DNA of 52,736 nt from an uncultured Planctomycetota bacterium (lineage in GTDB: Bacteria; Planctomycetota; Planctomycetia; Pirellulales; Thermoguttaceae), in contig ONGM01000051.1 in the NCBI GenBank assembly GCA_900317365.1, forward strand, positions 1 to 52,736, read 5' to 3'. Both the position numbers and the translations under genes were made by a program. A model generated the notes under the pieces. That model was not told where the DNA came from and did not search any database. It worked only from the letters and a program-made list of their open reading frames with translations. Below are positions 11,020 through 19,004 of the stretch, in pieces; position 1 is the stretch's first letter; each line of letters begins with the position of its first letter.

Positions 11020-11069
11020 AAAAAAATCCGCGCGACGCGCCGTCGTTGTTCGAACGGTTTGTCGCGCGG
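11020..11069 (-). terminator. Intrinsic terminator downstream of larB
   Basis: On the minus strand the 9-bp stem CCGCGCGAC/GTCGCGCGG (11061-11069 with 11028-11036) is followed by seven T residues (11020-11026 on the plus strand is all A). The loop is long, about 24 nt. Confidence 0.6.
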
Positions 11070-11089
11070 CGATCAAGCGTTATTGCCGA

Positions 11090-11848
11090 CTACGACCTTT
11101 CGGCGAGCGCGCGAGCGTACGCTTTATTTGCGGCGTCGGCGACGCGTTTGGCGATGAGTCCGGCGACGTAGCCTGCTTTGAATCCGGCGTCTATATTGAC
11201 GACGGCGACGTTCGAGGAGCAGCTGTTCATCATCCCGAGCATTGCGGCGAGTCCTCCGAACGCGGCGCCGTATCCGACGCTCGTCGGGGTCGCGATAATC
11301 GGCGCGGAGACGTATCCGCCGACGACGCTCGGCAACGCGCCTTCCATTCCGGCGACGACGATAATAACGTCGGCGTCCGCGATGAGCGGCAGCTTTGCGA
11401 CGAGTCGTTGCGGCCCGGCGACGCCGACGTCCTGCACGAGCGTAACGTCGGCGCCGGTCCATTGCGCGGTTTCGCGCGCCTCTTCCGCGACGGGCAGGTC
11501 GCTGGTCCCCGCCGTTACGACGGCGACCTTGCCGCGATAGGGCGCCGGCGAAGAGGACGAGGCCGGCTCCTTCGGCGCGCGGAGAACGCGCGCGGTCGGG
11601 TTATAGTATGCGCGCGGGTTGACGCGCAGCAGGTCGGGCAGGACGACGTCCGCCTTGTCTTGCGAGACGCGCGTGGCGAAGACGTCGATCTTCTTTTCGA
11701 GCTGGGCGAGCGCTATGCGGAGTATCTGTTCCGCCGTTTTGCTTTCGCCGTAGATCACTTCGGAGAACCCGCAGCGGGCTTCTCGGTCGAGATCGACGAC
11801 GGCGTCTTGGATTTCGATAAAATCGTTGGGTTTTGTCATGCGATTCAC
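11090..11848 (-). CDS. larB: LarB-like nickel pincer cofactor biosynthesis protein (AIR carboxylase family)
   Basis: This is a 252-residue protein with the LarB signature: AGTSDLPVAEEA, VVAGMEGALPSVVGG, TPTSVGYGAAFGGLAAMLGMMNSC and VVNIDAGFKAGY. In the known pathway LarB carboxylates and hydrolyses nicotinate adenine dinucleotide on the way to the nickel-pincer cofactor of lactate racemase-type enzymes. No larC, larE or larA is present in the window. The start is either GTG at 11848 or ATG at 11839; neither has a clear ribosome-binding site. It lies downstream, on the same strand, of an unknown protein and a ZnuA-like metal-binding protein, which hints at metal-related grouping. A terminator follows at 11020-11069. 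Confidence 0.9.
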   Translation of the reverse strand: MNRMTKPNDFIEIQDAVVDLDREARCGFSEVIYGESKTAEQILRIALAQLEKKIDVFATRVSQDKADVVLPDLLRVNPRAYYNPTARVLRAPKEPASSSSPAPYRGKVAVVTAGTSDLPVAEEARETAQWTGADVTLVQDVGVAGPQRLVAKLPLIADADVIIVVAGMEGALPSVVGGYVSAPIIATPTSVGYGAAFGGLAAMLGMMNSCSSNVAVVNIDAGFKAGYVAGLIAKRVADAANKAYARALAERS

Positions 11849-12011
11849 ATTTGGGTTTGAAAAGCGTTTGTTTTAAAATCTGCTTGCCATATCGTCGGGG
11901 TCGTGCGTTTAAGAACGCATATGACGCGAAGGGACGCAACGGTAAGGCGTATTTTGACGCTTTTGCTCGCTTTTGGTTCGAACGTCTACCGACAGCCCGT
12001 TTTGCTCGGAA

Positions 12012-13925
12012 CTAATCCTCGACGAGAACGTTGTAAATCTCGTTCGTTAGCGCGACGGCGCCGAGCGGGTCGGTTAAGTCGACAAGCTGGAGCGTCTCCT
12101 GGACGAGTTCGTCGAGGTTTTCGTAGTTCTTTTGCGTTTTGTCGAGCTTTAAATTTATGAGTAGTCGAATTCTTCGCGCGACGTATTCCGTTTCGCAAGC
12201 GTTGAGGAGTTCTTCGACGAGGTCGTCCGCGCCGAGTATGTGTTTTAAATCGCAGAGAAAGCCGACGTTTTCAAGGGAACCGAGATAGAAGTCGCGTTCG
12301 ATTCCGGACGCGTCGGGCTTAAGAGCCTCTTTGACAAAGAGTTTCGCCAGTTTCTCCGCCGCGCGTTTCATCTTGCCTTCGAAGACATTCTCGCAAATTT
12401 GAGGGCGATTTCCGTCTTCTTTCGGGGCGCCAAAGTAGACCTTGGGATACCAATGAAGGCGAACGAGGTCGCGATATAAGTTCAGACGATCGCATAACGC
12501 AGGAAGTTGCGGGATAAGGGCTAATATTTCTCGAACGGTTGCTTTCGCGTTTTTAAATTCCGGGTCGTCTCCTAACACGAATTGAATTTTGCAAATGCGG
12601 AGTAGCCGCTCCGCTTTCTTTGGCAGATCGTTTGTTTTTGCGGCGAGCGTCTGCGTTATGTTCAACGCCGATAGATAACTTTGATATTTTGCGTCCGTAA
12701 TCGTGCGTTGATCGTCTATTATGCTAAACCAGCGAACGTTTGCGGCGTCGTCAAAAAAGTCGAAGGCGTTAAATTCGAGCGCGACGGCGCGCAACCGCTT
12801 TTCATAATCTTGGGCGTCGCCGTCGTAAAGCAGATCGACGTATTCCTCGCGCGTCAATAAGTTGGGAACGTAGTCGCTGAGAATGTTTTTAAGTTCCTCG
12901 GCGTCGTCTTCGTCGAGTTCGCCGTTGCGCAACTTCCGGACGAGTTCGCCGACAGCCTTTTTAAAAAGTTCGGCAAAGTACGGCTCAATATCATATCGAA
13001 CGCTTTCGTATTCGTCGTAGTCTACAACCCAGGTCCAGTCGTCTTCTTTTATAAAGGAAAAGACCCCGTCGTACCGATAGAATACGCCTTCGATTGTGTC
13101 CGGCTCGGCGTCGACGTCGGTAGAAATTTCATAATCTTTTTCCGGTTCAACCTCGTAGGAAGGACGATCCTTTGATTGTATCCAATAGGCTTTCCAACCC
13201 ATTCTCTGTCGAACAAAGGCGTCGACAAAGTAGTAATCGGATAGAGCGCGGTCGTGGGCGCGAGCGTCTTCGATTTCTTCTATTAAATCTCTAATTTCTT
13301 CACGCGATAGAGTTAAGTCGTATCCGTCGACGCCGATTTCGTGGGCAAAGTCGGCGTCGAGTTTCTCGAGATCCTCTTTTATGTTGGCGTAGCAAAGCCG
13401 TTGCGTTAGATATTTTGCGCGGCTTTCAATATGCGTTCCGTCCTGCCATTTGCGCGGTATCGAGTTGAAAATACGAGAGAGTTCGGCTTCAAATATTTCG
13501 TCGGGAGACGCGGCGTCTTCAACGTCCGATGAAGAAGCCGCGTCGTTGGAAGAATTTTGGACTTCTTGTTCTTCGTCCTCATCCTCGAATATTTCCGCTT
13601 GGTCTTCAATGATAAGATCTTGGCAAGTCGACAAGAGAGAATAGCGCAAATAGTTTTTTTCCGCTTCGTCTTGGATCGTTTCAATAATCGCGACCGCCAT
13701 ACGTATTCCGTCGAAATTCAGCGCGGAGACGAAGGCTTGGGAGCGTAGGAGTCCTATAACGACGCTTGCGCGTTCTTCAAGGGATTTGGACGAGTCGGCG
13801 ACCGTTCCGGCGATTAACCGCTTGATTGCCTTTTCTAAAATTGTCGTCGCCGCGTTAAAACCGTTGAAATCAAATTGGCACAGTTGATATTTGCGCGCTT
13901 TTCTGTCTCTTGTAGCGATATACAT
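12012..13925 (-). CDS. Hypothetical protein, 637 residues
   Basis: I do not recognise the family. The start at 13925 has a strong ribosome-binding region (GAGGAGAGG). The gene begins 21 bp after the stop of the ZnuA-like gene, so the two are probably cotranscribed. The protein is predicted soluble and largely helical, with no signal peptide or membrane segment. It has an acidic Ser-rich insertion at about 110-145 and many acidic and aromatic residues (DWTWVVDYDEYESVRYDIEPYF). The last third (about 420-600) looks like a helical-repeat region (KKAERLLRICKIQF, EKLAKLFVKEAL). It could be a TPR-like scaffold, but no repeat consensus is clear. Confidence 0.75.
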   Translation of the reverse strand: MYIATRDRKARKYQLCQFDFNGFNAATTILEKAIKRLIAGTVADSSKSLEERASVVIGLLRSQAFVSALNFDGIRMAVAIIETIQDEAEKNYLRYSLLSTCQDLIIEDQAEIFEDEDEEQEVQNSSNDAASSSDVEDAASPDEIFEAELSRIFNSIPRKWQDGTHIESRAKYLTQRLCYANIKEDLEKLDADFAHEIGVDGYDLTLSREEIRDLIEEIEDARAHDRALSDYYFVDAFVRQRMGWKAYWIQSKDRPSYEVEPEKDYEISTDVDAEPDTIEGVFYRYDGVFSFIKEDDWTWVVDYDEYESVRYDIEPYFAELFKKAVGELVRKLRNGELDEDDAEELKNILSDYVPNLLTREEYVDLLYDGDAQDYEKRLRAVALEFNAFDFFDDAANVRWFSIIDDQRTITDAKYQSYLSALNITQTLAAKTNDLPKKAERLLRICKIQFVLGDDPEFKNAKATVREILALIPQLPALCDRLNLYRDLVRLHWYPKVYFGAPKEDGNRPQICENVFEGKMKRAAEKLAKLFVKEALKPDASGIERDFYLGSLENVGFLCDLKHILGADDLVEELLNACETEYVARRIRLLINLKLDKTQKNYENLDELVQETLQLVDLTDPLGAVALTNEIYNVLVED

Positions 13926-13946
13926 TGCAACCTCTCCTCAACCTGT

Positions 13947-14879
13947 TCATTCAGACTCTTTGCTTGCGCCAAAGGAAGTCAAAATAGCGTTGGTCAGCGC
14001 TTCAATATTGGCGAAATAATCCTTTTCGAGAGGCGAATGAACGATAACGTTTGCGCCAATGGCGTCGGCGACGACTTGCGCGGCGGCGCGGTCGAACTCC
14101 GGCTGAACGATTACGGCGTCGACGCCGTCTTCCGACTTCGCCTGTTCGACGAGCGCTTCGAGATCTTTCGGGCGAGGCGACTTGCCGTCGACTTCGACCG
14201 CGAGCTGACGAAGGTGAAATTCGCGCGCGAAGTATCCGTACGCCGGGTGAAAGACGACGAAGAACCGATTTTCGTACGGCGCGAGCTTTTCGCGCGTCGA
14301 CGTTTGAAGCGCCGTTAGCTCCGCGAGGAGCGCGTCCGCGTTTTGGCGATACGCGTCGGCGCCTTCGGGGTCGAGTTCGACGAGCGAGTCGGCGATCTGT
14401 TCGACCATAATCATGGCGTTTGCAGGACTCGTCCAGATATGCGGGTCGACGTCGCCGTCGTGGTCGCGGTCTTCGCTCTGAAGCGGCTCGATTCCTGCGG
14501 TCAAGTCGACGATTTTAACGTCAGGCGCGAGTTCTCCGACGTTTTTCAGAAAGCGTTCTTCAATCGGTAGACCGACGGTAAAGAAGAGTTTAGAGTCGAC
14601 GAGTCGCTCGATTTGCGCAGGCTGAGGCGCGAAAGTCTCGGGGGACTTTCCTTTGGGGGCGAGCGCTTCGACGCAGGCGCGGTCGCCGACGACGCGTTCG
14701 ACGAGGTACGCGCACGGTTCCGTCGCGACGAGAATCGTCGTCCGAGCCTCGCGGTTATGACGCTCGCTTGCGATCTTGATTTTGCCGTATCCCCAGATAA
14801 TCGCGATCAAGAGCGTCGCGACGAGTAAAATTCCAAAGACGAGGAGCGCTCTAAAACGCATATGTCCCTTGTCGTTCAC
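13947..14879 (-). CDS. ZnuA/TroA-family metal ABC transporter substrate-binding protein
   Basis: This is a 310-residue protein with an N-terminal membrane segment (RALLVFGILLVATLLIAIIWGY) that works as a signal anchor or uncleaved signal. The cluster A-I binding-protein fold is indicated by TILVATEPCAYLVERV, DPHIWTSPANA, FHPAYGYFAREFHL and IVQPEFD. Family members deliver Zn or Mn to an ABC importer. Two canonical ligands are recognisable (the His of DPHIW and of FHPAYGYF). The usual first His (as in DPHxYEP) appears to be Glu in SPETFAP. The His-rich loop of ZnuA is replaced by a short Asp-rich one (EDRDHDGDVD). No ATPase or permease gene is adjacent. The start is GTG at 14879 (AGGTAGG upstream) or ATG at 14861 (AAGGG upstream). 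The metal specificity cannot be assigned. Confidence 0.82.
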   Translation of the reverse strand: MNDKGHMRFRALLVFGILLVATLLIAIIWGYGKIKIASERHNREARTTILVATEPCAYLVERVVGDRACVEALAPKGKSPETFAPQPAQIERLVDSKLFFTVGLPIEERFLKNVGELAPDVKIVDLTAGIEPLQSEDRDHDGDVDPHIWTSPANAMIMVEQIADSLVELDPEGADAYRQNADALLAELTALQTSTREKLAPYENRFFVVFHPAYGYFAREFHLRQLAVEVDGKSPRPKDLEALVEQAKSEDGVDAVIVQPEFDRAAAQVVADAIGANVIVHSPLEKDYFANIEALTNAILTSFGASKESE

Positions 14880-14925
14880 AGTCGCCTACCTTTCTGAAAT
14901 CGGTCTGAAAAGTTGACGTTTGGCA

Positions 14926-14984
14926 ATAAAAAGACGACGCTTCGAGTCGGCGATTGCTCGCGCGGCTTGGAAAGCGTCGTCGTT
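14926..14984 (-). terminator. Intrinsic terminator of the secreted protein gene
   Basis: On the minus strand, GACGACGCTT-type arms (14932-14942 with about 14972-14983) form a stem over a loop of about 30 nt. It is followed by TTTTT (plus-strand aaaaa at about 14927-14931). It lies just past the stop at 15011. Confidence 0.55.
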
Positions 14985-15010
14985 CTTCTACGAATCAAAC
15001 GGCGTTGCGA

Positions 15011-15946
15011 TTATTTGTCGGAGGAGACGCCCATCGGGATAGGGGTCGTGCCGGAAGTCGCGTTTCCGCCGGAGACGCCGGGACCGTACATACCGCCCAT
15101 GCCGTTCTGATTGACCGGCGGCTTCGGCTTGAATTCGCGATCGGCTTTAAAGAGGTCAAAATCTTTTCCCTCTTCGGCGGTGAACTCGGCTTTAAATGGA
15201 TTATCCGCTTTTTCGGTAAAGAGCATTTCGGTATCGTCGTTCGCGCTTGGCGTAACGGCGGCTTCTTTGGGCGCGGCCATTCCCGGAGCGCCGGGACCGC
15301 CGCCGGAGATTCCGCCGCCGGGAGCGATCGAGGAGTCCATCATAGCGGGACTCGTAATCATGCCCATATCCATCGTCGCGGAAGGTTGCATGGAACTACC
15401 GTATCCGGACGCGTTACCGTTTTGCGACCCAGAACCGACGCCGAACGCAAAGGAAATCGTGCGCGTAATGTTCTGGAAGAATTCGTCGGCGCGCGCGAGA
15501 ATGTTGTTTTCTTCCGCTTCGTACTTGACGTCGGGGTCTTCCGGATCGACGAACTTTTCACCGTCGGCGTAGACTTCGCTTTCGTCGAAGATATCGACGA
15601 ACTTGGAGCCGTCTTCGGCCGGCTTGTCCATCGGATCGGCGTATCGGACGCGGGCTTCGCGTTCGGCTTCGCGTTTCTTTTCGCGAGTGGATTTACCTTG
15701 CGCGTCGAGTTCGTCGCGGAAGTAATTGAGACCGTCGTCCGTATTGTCGTCGTAAATATTGACCGCTTTATTAGCGGGCGTTTCGTCGGTGCGATAAGGA
15801 CGAATCGAACGAGTCGAGAGCGCGTTGAGAGCCGCGCGTTCCTCATCGGTGAACTTTTTCTCGTCGTCTTGCGCGCGTAAGAACGAAACGCAACAGAGCG
15901 CGACGATCGCGATCGTCGCCGCCGAGCAAAGCTTTTTCAGCGCCAT
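15011..15946 (-). CDS. Secreted hypothetical protein, 311 residues
   Basis: The family is not recognised. The start at 15946 has a clear AGGAG site. The N-terminus is a classical signal peptide (KKLCSAATIAIVALCCVSFLRA, probable cleavage after about residue 25). The mature part is charged (Asp/Glu/Lys) to about residue 160. A Gly/Met/Pro/Ser-rich disordered stretch follows (GSGSQNGNASGYGSS, GGGISGGGPGAPG, GMGGMYGPGVSGG) with a charged block near the end. The gene is monocistronic, with its own promoter (16027-16055) and terminator (about 14926-14984). It is likely a periplasmic or surface-associated protein; no enzymatic motif is visible. Confidence 0.75.
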   Translation of the reverse strand: MALKKLCSAATIAIVALCCVSFLRAQDDEKKFTDEERAALNALSTRSIRPYRTDETPANKAVNIYDDNTDDGLNYFRDELDAQGKSTREKKREAEREARVRYADPMDKPAEDGSKFVDIFDESEVYADGEKFVDPEDPDVKYEAEENNILARADEFFQNITRTISFAFGVGSGSQNGNASGYGSSMQPSATMDMGMITSPAMMDSSIAPGGGISGGGPGAPGMAAPKEAAVTPSANDDTEMLFTEKADNPFKAEFTAEEGKDFDLFKADREFKPKPPVNQNGMGGMYGPGVSGGNATSGTTPIPMGVSSDK

Positions 15947-16026
15947 AATGAAACTCCTGATCGCGCGAACGCCGATCCGCGCGCAATAATCAATCTGTCG
16001 CGCCGCCGCGCGACGCCTCGCGTTCT

Positions 16027-16055
16027 ATGATAAATCGCGCCGCGCGCTTTTGCAA
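16027..16055 (-). promoter_or_regulatory. Promoter of the secreted protein gene
   Basis: On the minus strand, TTGCAA (16050-16055) is followed after 17 bp by TATCAT (16027-16032), about 80 nt upstream of the ATG at 15946. Confidence 0.5.
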
Positions 16056-16181
16056 GTCTTTCCGGCTCTTTTTTAAGAAGTTTTTACGCGAATGAATCAA
16101 TTTTTCGATCGTAACGAATTTTGCGTCGGAGCTTATGCGGGAACATATGCGAAATCGTTTTGTCGTCGCGCCGTCAAGACG

Positions 16182-16213
16182 AAAAAAGGACGCGCTCGCC
16201 CCGGAGCGCGTCC
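16182..16213 (-). terminator. Intrinsic terminator of serC
   Basis: A perfect 10-bp stem GGACGCGCTC/GAGCGCGTCC (16188-16197 with 16204-16213) has a 6-nt loop. On the minus strand it is followed by TTTTTTC. Confidence 0.85.
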
Positions 16214-16253
16214 GAATCTTACGTTGCGCGTTTGCGAACGAATCGACGCGGAA

Positions 16254-17345
16254 TTACGCGTTCTTTTCCGCAAAGTCCTTCATGAAGTCGCGGAGAAGGA
16301 CGACTCCTTCGCGCGGCATCGCGTTGTAGATCGACGCGCGTTCGCCGCCGACGCTGCGGTGCCCGTTCAGGCTGACAAGTCCGTAGCTCTTCGCCTCTTC
16401 TTGGAAGCGCTTGTCGAGTTCTTCCGTCGGAAGTCGGAAGGAAACGTTCATGAAAGAACGATATTCCTTTTGACCGTGGACGCGGTAGAAGCCGTTCGAC
16501 GCGTCGATAACGTCGTAGAGCAACTTCGCTTTTTCGACGTTCTTTTCGTACATAGCCTGAAGACCGCCTTGTTCTTTGAGCCAGTCGGTAACGAGCTTCA
16601 TGACGTAAATGCCGAAGGTCGGCGGCGTGTTGAGCATGGAGTCTTTTTCGGCGAGCTTCTTATATGAGAACATCGAGGGAAGGTCGTCGCCGCTCATTTC
16701 AACGAAGTCGTCGCGCATGACGAGTAGCGTAACGCCGGCGGGACCCGCGTTCTTTTGCGCGCACGCGTAGAGAACGCCGTACTTTTGCATATCGACGGGA
16801 CGACTAAAGATTTCGCTGGACGCGTCGCAGACGAGCGGAAGATCGACTTGCGGCTCGCGCGGGAATTGAATGCCTTCGATCGTTTCGTTCGCGCAGTAGT
16901 AGCAGTACGCGGCGTCGGCGGTCGTCTTGAGTTCGGAGTCGGTCGGTTTGCGGACGTAACCTTCTTCCTTTCCGTCCCAAATGACGTTGACTTTCCCTTG
17001 CGTTTTCGCTTCCGACGCGGCTTTTTTACTCCAGTTGCCCGTAACGATATAGTCGGCGGACTTGCCCGTGTTCCGAATGAAGTTCATCGGCAGAAGCGCG
17101 AATTGAGTGAGCGCGCCGCCTTGCAGAAAGAGGATCTTGTAGTTTTCCGGAACGCCGAGGAGTTCGCGGACGTTTTCCTTCGTTTGCGCGAGAATTTCGC
17201 CGAATTGCTTGGAACGGTGGCTAATTTCGAGAATGGACGCGCCGCAACCGGGTAAGCAGAGAAGGTCTTCCTGGACTTTCTTTAAGACGGACAAAGGCAG
17301 AACGGCGGGTCCTGCGGAAAAGTTGTATTTGCGCTCTTCGGTCAT
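16254..17345 (-). CDS. serC: Phosphoserine aminotransferase
   Basis: This is a 363-residue class V (SerC) PLP enzyme that converts 3-phosphohydroxypyruvate to phosphoserine in serine biosynthesis; some members also act in pyridoxine synthesis. The conserved N-terminus NFSAGPAVLP, the substrate-binding HRSKQF motif, CDASSEIFSRP and the PLP-lysine segment ACAQKNAGPAG (Lys198) are all present. I place the start at 17345 (MTEERKYN), preceded by AAAGGA at correct spacing. The open frame extends 12 codons further but without a site. The gene has its own terminator just downstream. The length is normal for the family. Confidence 0.96.
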   Translation of the reverse strand: MTEERKYNFSAGPAVLPLSVLKKVQEDLLCLPGCGASILEISHRSKQFGEILAQTKENVRELLGVPENYKILFLQGGALTQFALLPMNFIRNTGKSADYIVTGNWSKKAASEAKTQGKVNVIWDGKEEGYVRKPTDSELKTTADAAYCYYCANETIEGIQFPREPQVDLPLVCDASSEIFSRPVDMQKYGVLYACAQKNAGPAGVTLLVMRDDFVEMSGDDLPSMFSYKKLAEKDSMLNTPPTFGIYVMKLVTDWLKEQGGLQAMYEKNVEKAKLLYDVIDASNGFYRVHGQKEYRSFMNVSFRLPTEELDKRFQEEAKSYGLVSLNGHRSVGGERASIYNAMPREGVVLLRDFMKDFAEKNA

Positions 17346-17550
17346 CGGAAATATTCCTTTCGACGATGTGTGCGACGACATAAGTGTGGAGTGAGCGCGA
17401 CGTCGAGCGTCGGCGCGCGCCGGACCCGGAGCGCCGCCGCCGGGTCGATTCTCGGCTATTATAGCGCCTTTTTCGAAAAAGCCAGAGGGGGAGCGGGGCG
17501 GTTCGACGGTCGAGCGCGCGCTTGGCGCGGTATGCTCGATAAAACGCGCC

Positions 17551-17582
17551 GAGCCGTCTCGCGCGTATTCGCGAAACGGCTC
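17551..17582 (-). terminator. Possible terminator of the hibernation factor gene
   Basis: The arms GAGCCGTCTCGCG and CGCGAAACGGCTC (one mismatch) form a stable hairpin. On the minus strand the T-run (TTTTAT) starts about 6 nt past the stem, so efficiency is doubtful. Confidence 0.35.
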
Positions 17583-17636
17583 GGCGACTTGGGCTACGGG
17601 TCGTGTCGAATGGGAATATGACGCCTTTTGAGGACG

Positions 17637-17939
17637 TTATCCGGCGTGTTTGTCGGTTTGCTTTTCTTTGAACTTTTTGATCTGTTGTTCGAGCTTTGCG
17701 ACCGCCTGATCGACGCAGCCGTACAGATCGCCGGACGCGTAATCGGCGCGGAAGTCTTTTTTATAGTCGGTAACGAGCGAAACCTCGACGGTAACGGCGT
17801 CCTCTTTCTCGATTTCAATCATGACGTCGATGGAGGAGACGCGATCGATGAAGCGTTCGAGTTTTCCAACTTTTTCCGCGATTTTTTCCTTGTGAGCGTC
17901 TGAGAGAGAACCTTTGCGCGTTTGAATTTGAATTTGCAC
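17637..17939 (-). CDS. hpf: Short ribosome hibernation promoting factor (HPF/RaiA family)
   Basis: This is a 100-residue protein with the HPF/YfiA beta-alpha-beta fold signature: MQIQIQTRKGSLSDAHKEKI, a central acidic IEIEKEDAVTVEV strand, and DLYGCVDQAVAKLEQQIKKFK near the end. Family members bind the decoding centre of the 30S subunit in stationary phase. It corresponds to the short form, without the C-terminal dimerisation domain of long HPF. The start is GTG at 17939 with a strong AAAGGAG site. A promoter with 17-bp spacing lies at 18015-18043, so it is probably a single-gene unit. Confidence 0.92.
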   Translation of the reverse strand: MQIQIQTRKGSLSDAHKEKIAEKVGKLERFIDRVSSIDVMIEIEKEDAVTVEVSLVTDYKKDFRADYASGDLYGCVDQAVAKLEQQIKKFKEKQTDKHAG

Positions 17940-18014
17940 TTTTAGTCTCCTTTATATCTCATGTTTCTCAGTTTGGTCGTTTTAGCGCGATCCGCATCGC
18001 GCGTCGACCGTCGC

Positions 18015-18043
18015 ATTATACCTTTTAGAAGCGAGCGAAACAA
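18015..18043 (-). promoter_or_regulatory. Promoter of hpf
   Basis: On the minus strand, TTGTTT (18038-18043) is followed after 17 bp by a perfect TATAAT (18015-18020). It lies about 75 nt upstream of the GTG start. The -10 box overlaps the region just past the stop of the radical SAM gene. Confidence 0.6.
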
Positions 18044-18077
18044 GAATAATTTCGCGCGTTCCAAAAGATTTTGAGCG

Positions 18078-18983
18078 TTATTTTGAATAAAAGACCTCGA
18101 CGTCGAGTCCGGTTTCGCGTCGGACGAACTCCGCGCGGCGATCCATTTCTTCGTCGGAGAGCGCTTGCGCGGCGGATTCCGCCGGAACGCGCGCGACCGT
18201 GTAGAGCTGAACCGCCGCGATTTTCCCGCCGGCGGTCAATAAGCGATTGAGCGTGTCGACGTATTTTTCCGCGTTCTTCTGATCCGGCGCGACTCCTCGC
18301 CAAGAGAAGAGCGCCGTCTGGATTTTAATTGTCCAGCGTTGCGCGGCGAAACGAATATTATCCAGGACGGTTTCAAAAGGAATCGTCGATCGATTGTATT
18401 CTCTGAGAGTCGCGTCGTCGACGGCGTCGAGTTTCGCCCAGATTTCGCCGCGCGCGTCGACGAGTCGATCCAAGGCGTCGGCGACTTCCGGCGCACGGAG
18501 TCGGGTCGCGTTCGTTATGAGCACGAGCTTGAGCGCGGGATAGTCGAGCGAGTTCCGCGCGTCGACGAGCGCGTCGACGACCTCGGCGAATTGCGGCGCA
18601 AGAGTCGGTTCGCCGTCCCCGCTGAACGCGAAATCGCGAAGAACGCGGCGAGACTCCGGCGTCGGCGCGAATCGCTCCGTATGAAAGAGCGACCCGTCGA
18701 GAACGGAGCGCGCGATTTCAAGCGCTTCCGATTTCAGAACCGCGACGTCGACGCGATTCTCGACGTTTTTCTTTCCTCCGTCGCGCGCAACCTGGCAGTA
18801 GACGCAACGATAGTTGCACAGTCGCGTCGGACTCAAATTGACGCCGACGGAGACGCCGCGCGCGCGACGACTCACGACCGGATACGCGTAACGGTAGTTT
18901 TCAAAACGACTCGGATGAAACCGCGTGAGCGGCTGCGCGTTTGTCGACGTATTCCCGTCTTGCGCGCTCAATTCTTCGACCAT
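18078..18983 (-). CDS. Radical SAM protein (COG0731-like)
   Basis: This is a 301-residue protein. The [4Fe-4S]/SAM motif CNYRCVYC lies at about residues 56-63, followed by FAFSGDGEPTLAP, the glycine-rich SAM-binding strand typical of the COG0731 Fe-S oxidoreductases. KLVLITNATRL and EIWAKLDAVDD continue the partial TIM barrel. The substrate is unknown; relatives are often annotated only as radical SAM proteins. The gene starts 21 bp downstream of the ftsH stop on the same strand, with GAGG before its ATG, so it is very probably cotranscribed with ftsH. Confidence 0.85.
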   Translation of the reverse strand: MVEELSAQDGNTSTNAQPLTRFHPSRFENYRYAYPVVSRRARGVSVGVNLSPTRLCNYRCVYCQVARDGGKKNVENRVDVAVLKSEALEIARSVLDGSLFHTERFAPTPESRRVLRDFAFSGDGEPTLAPQFAEVVDALVDARNSLDYPALKLVLITNATRLRAPEVADALDRLVDARGEIWAKLDAVDDATLREYNRSTIPFETVLDNIRFAAQRWTIKIQTALFSWRGVAPDQKNAEKYVDTLNRLLTAGGKIAAVQLYTVARVPAESAAQALSDEEMDRRAEFVRRETGLDVEVFYSK

Positions 18984-19004
18984 ATCAAACCTCGTTTCGG
19001 CGCG

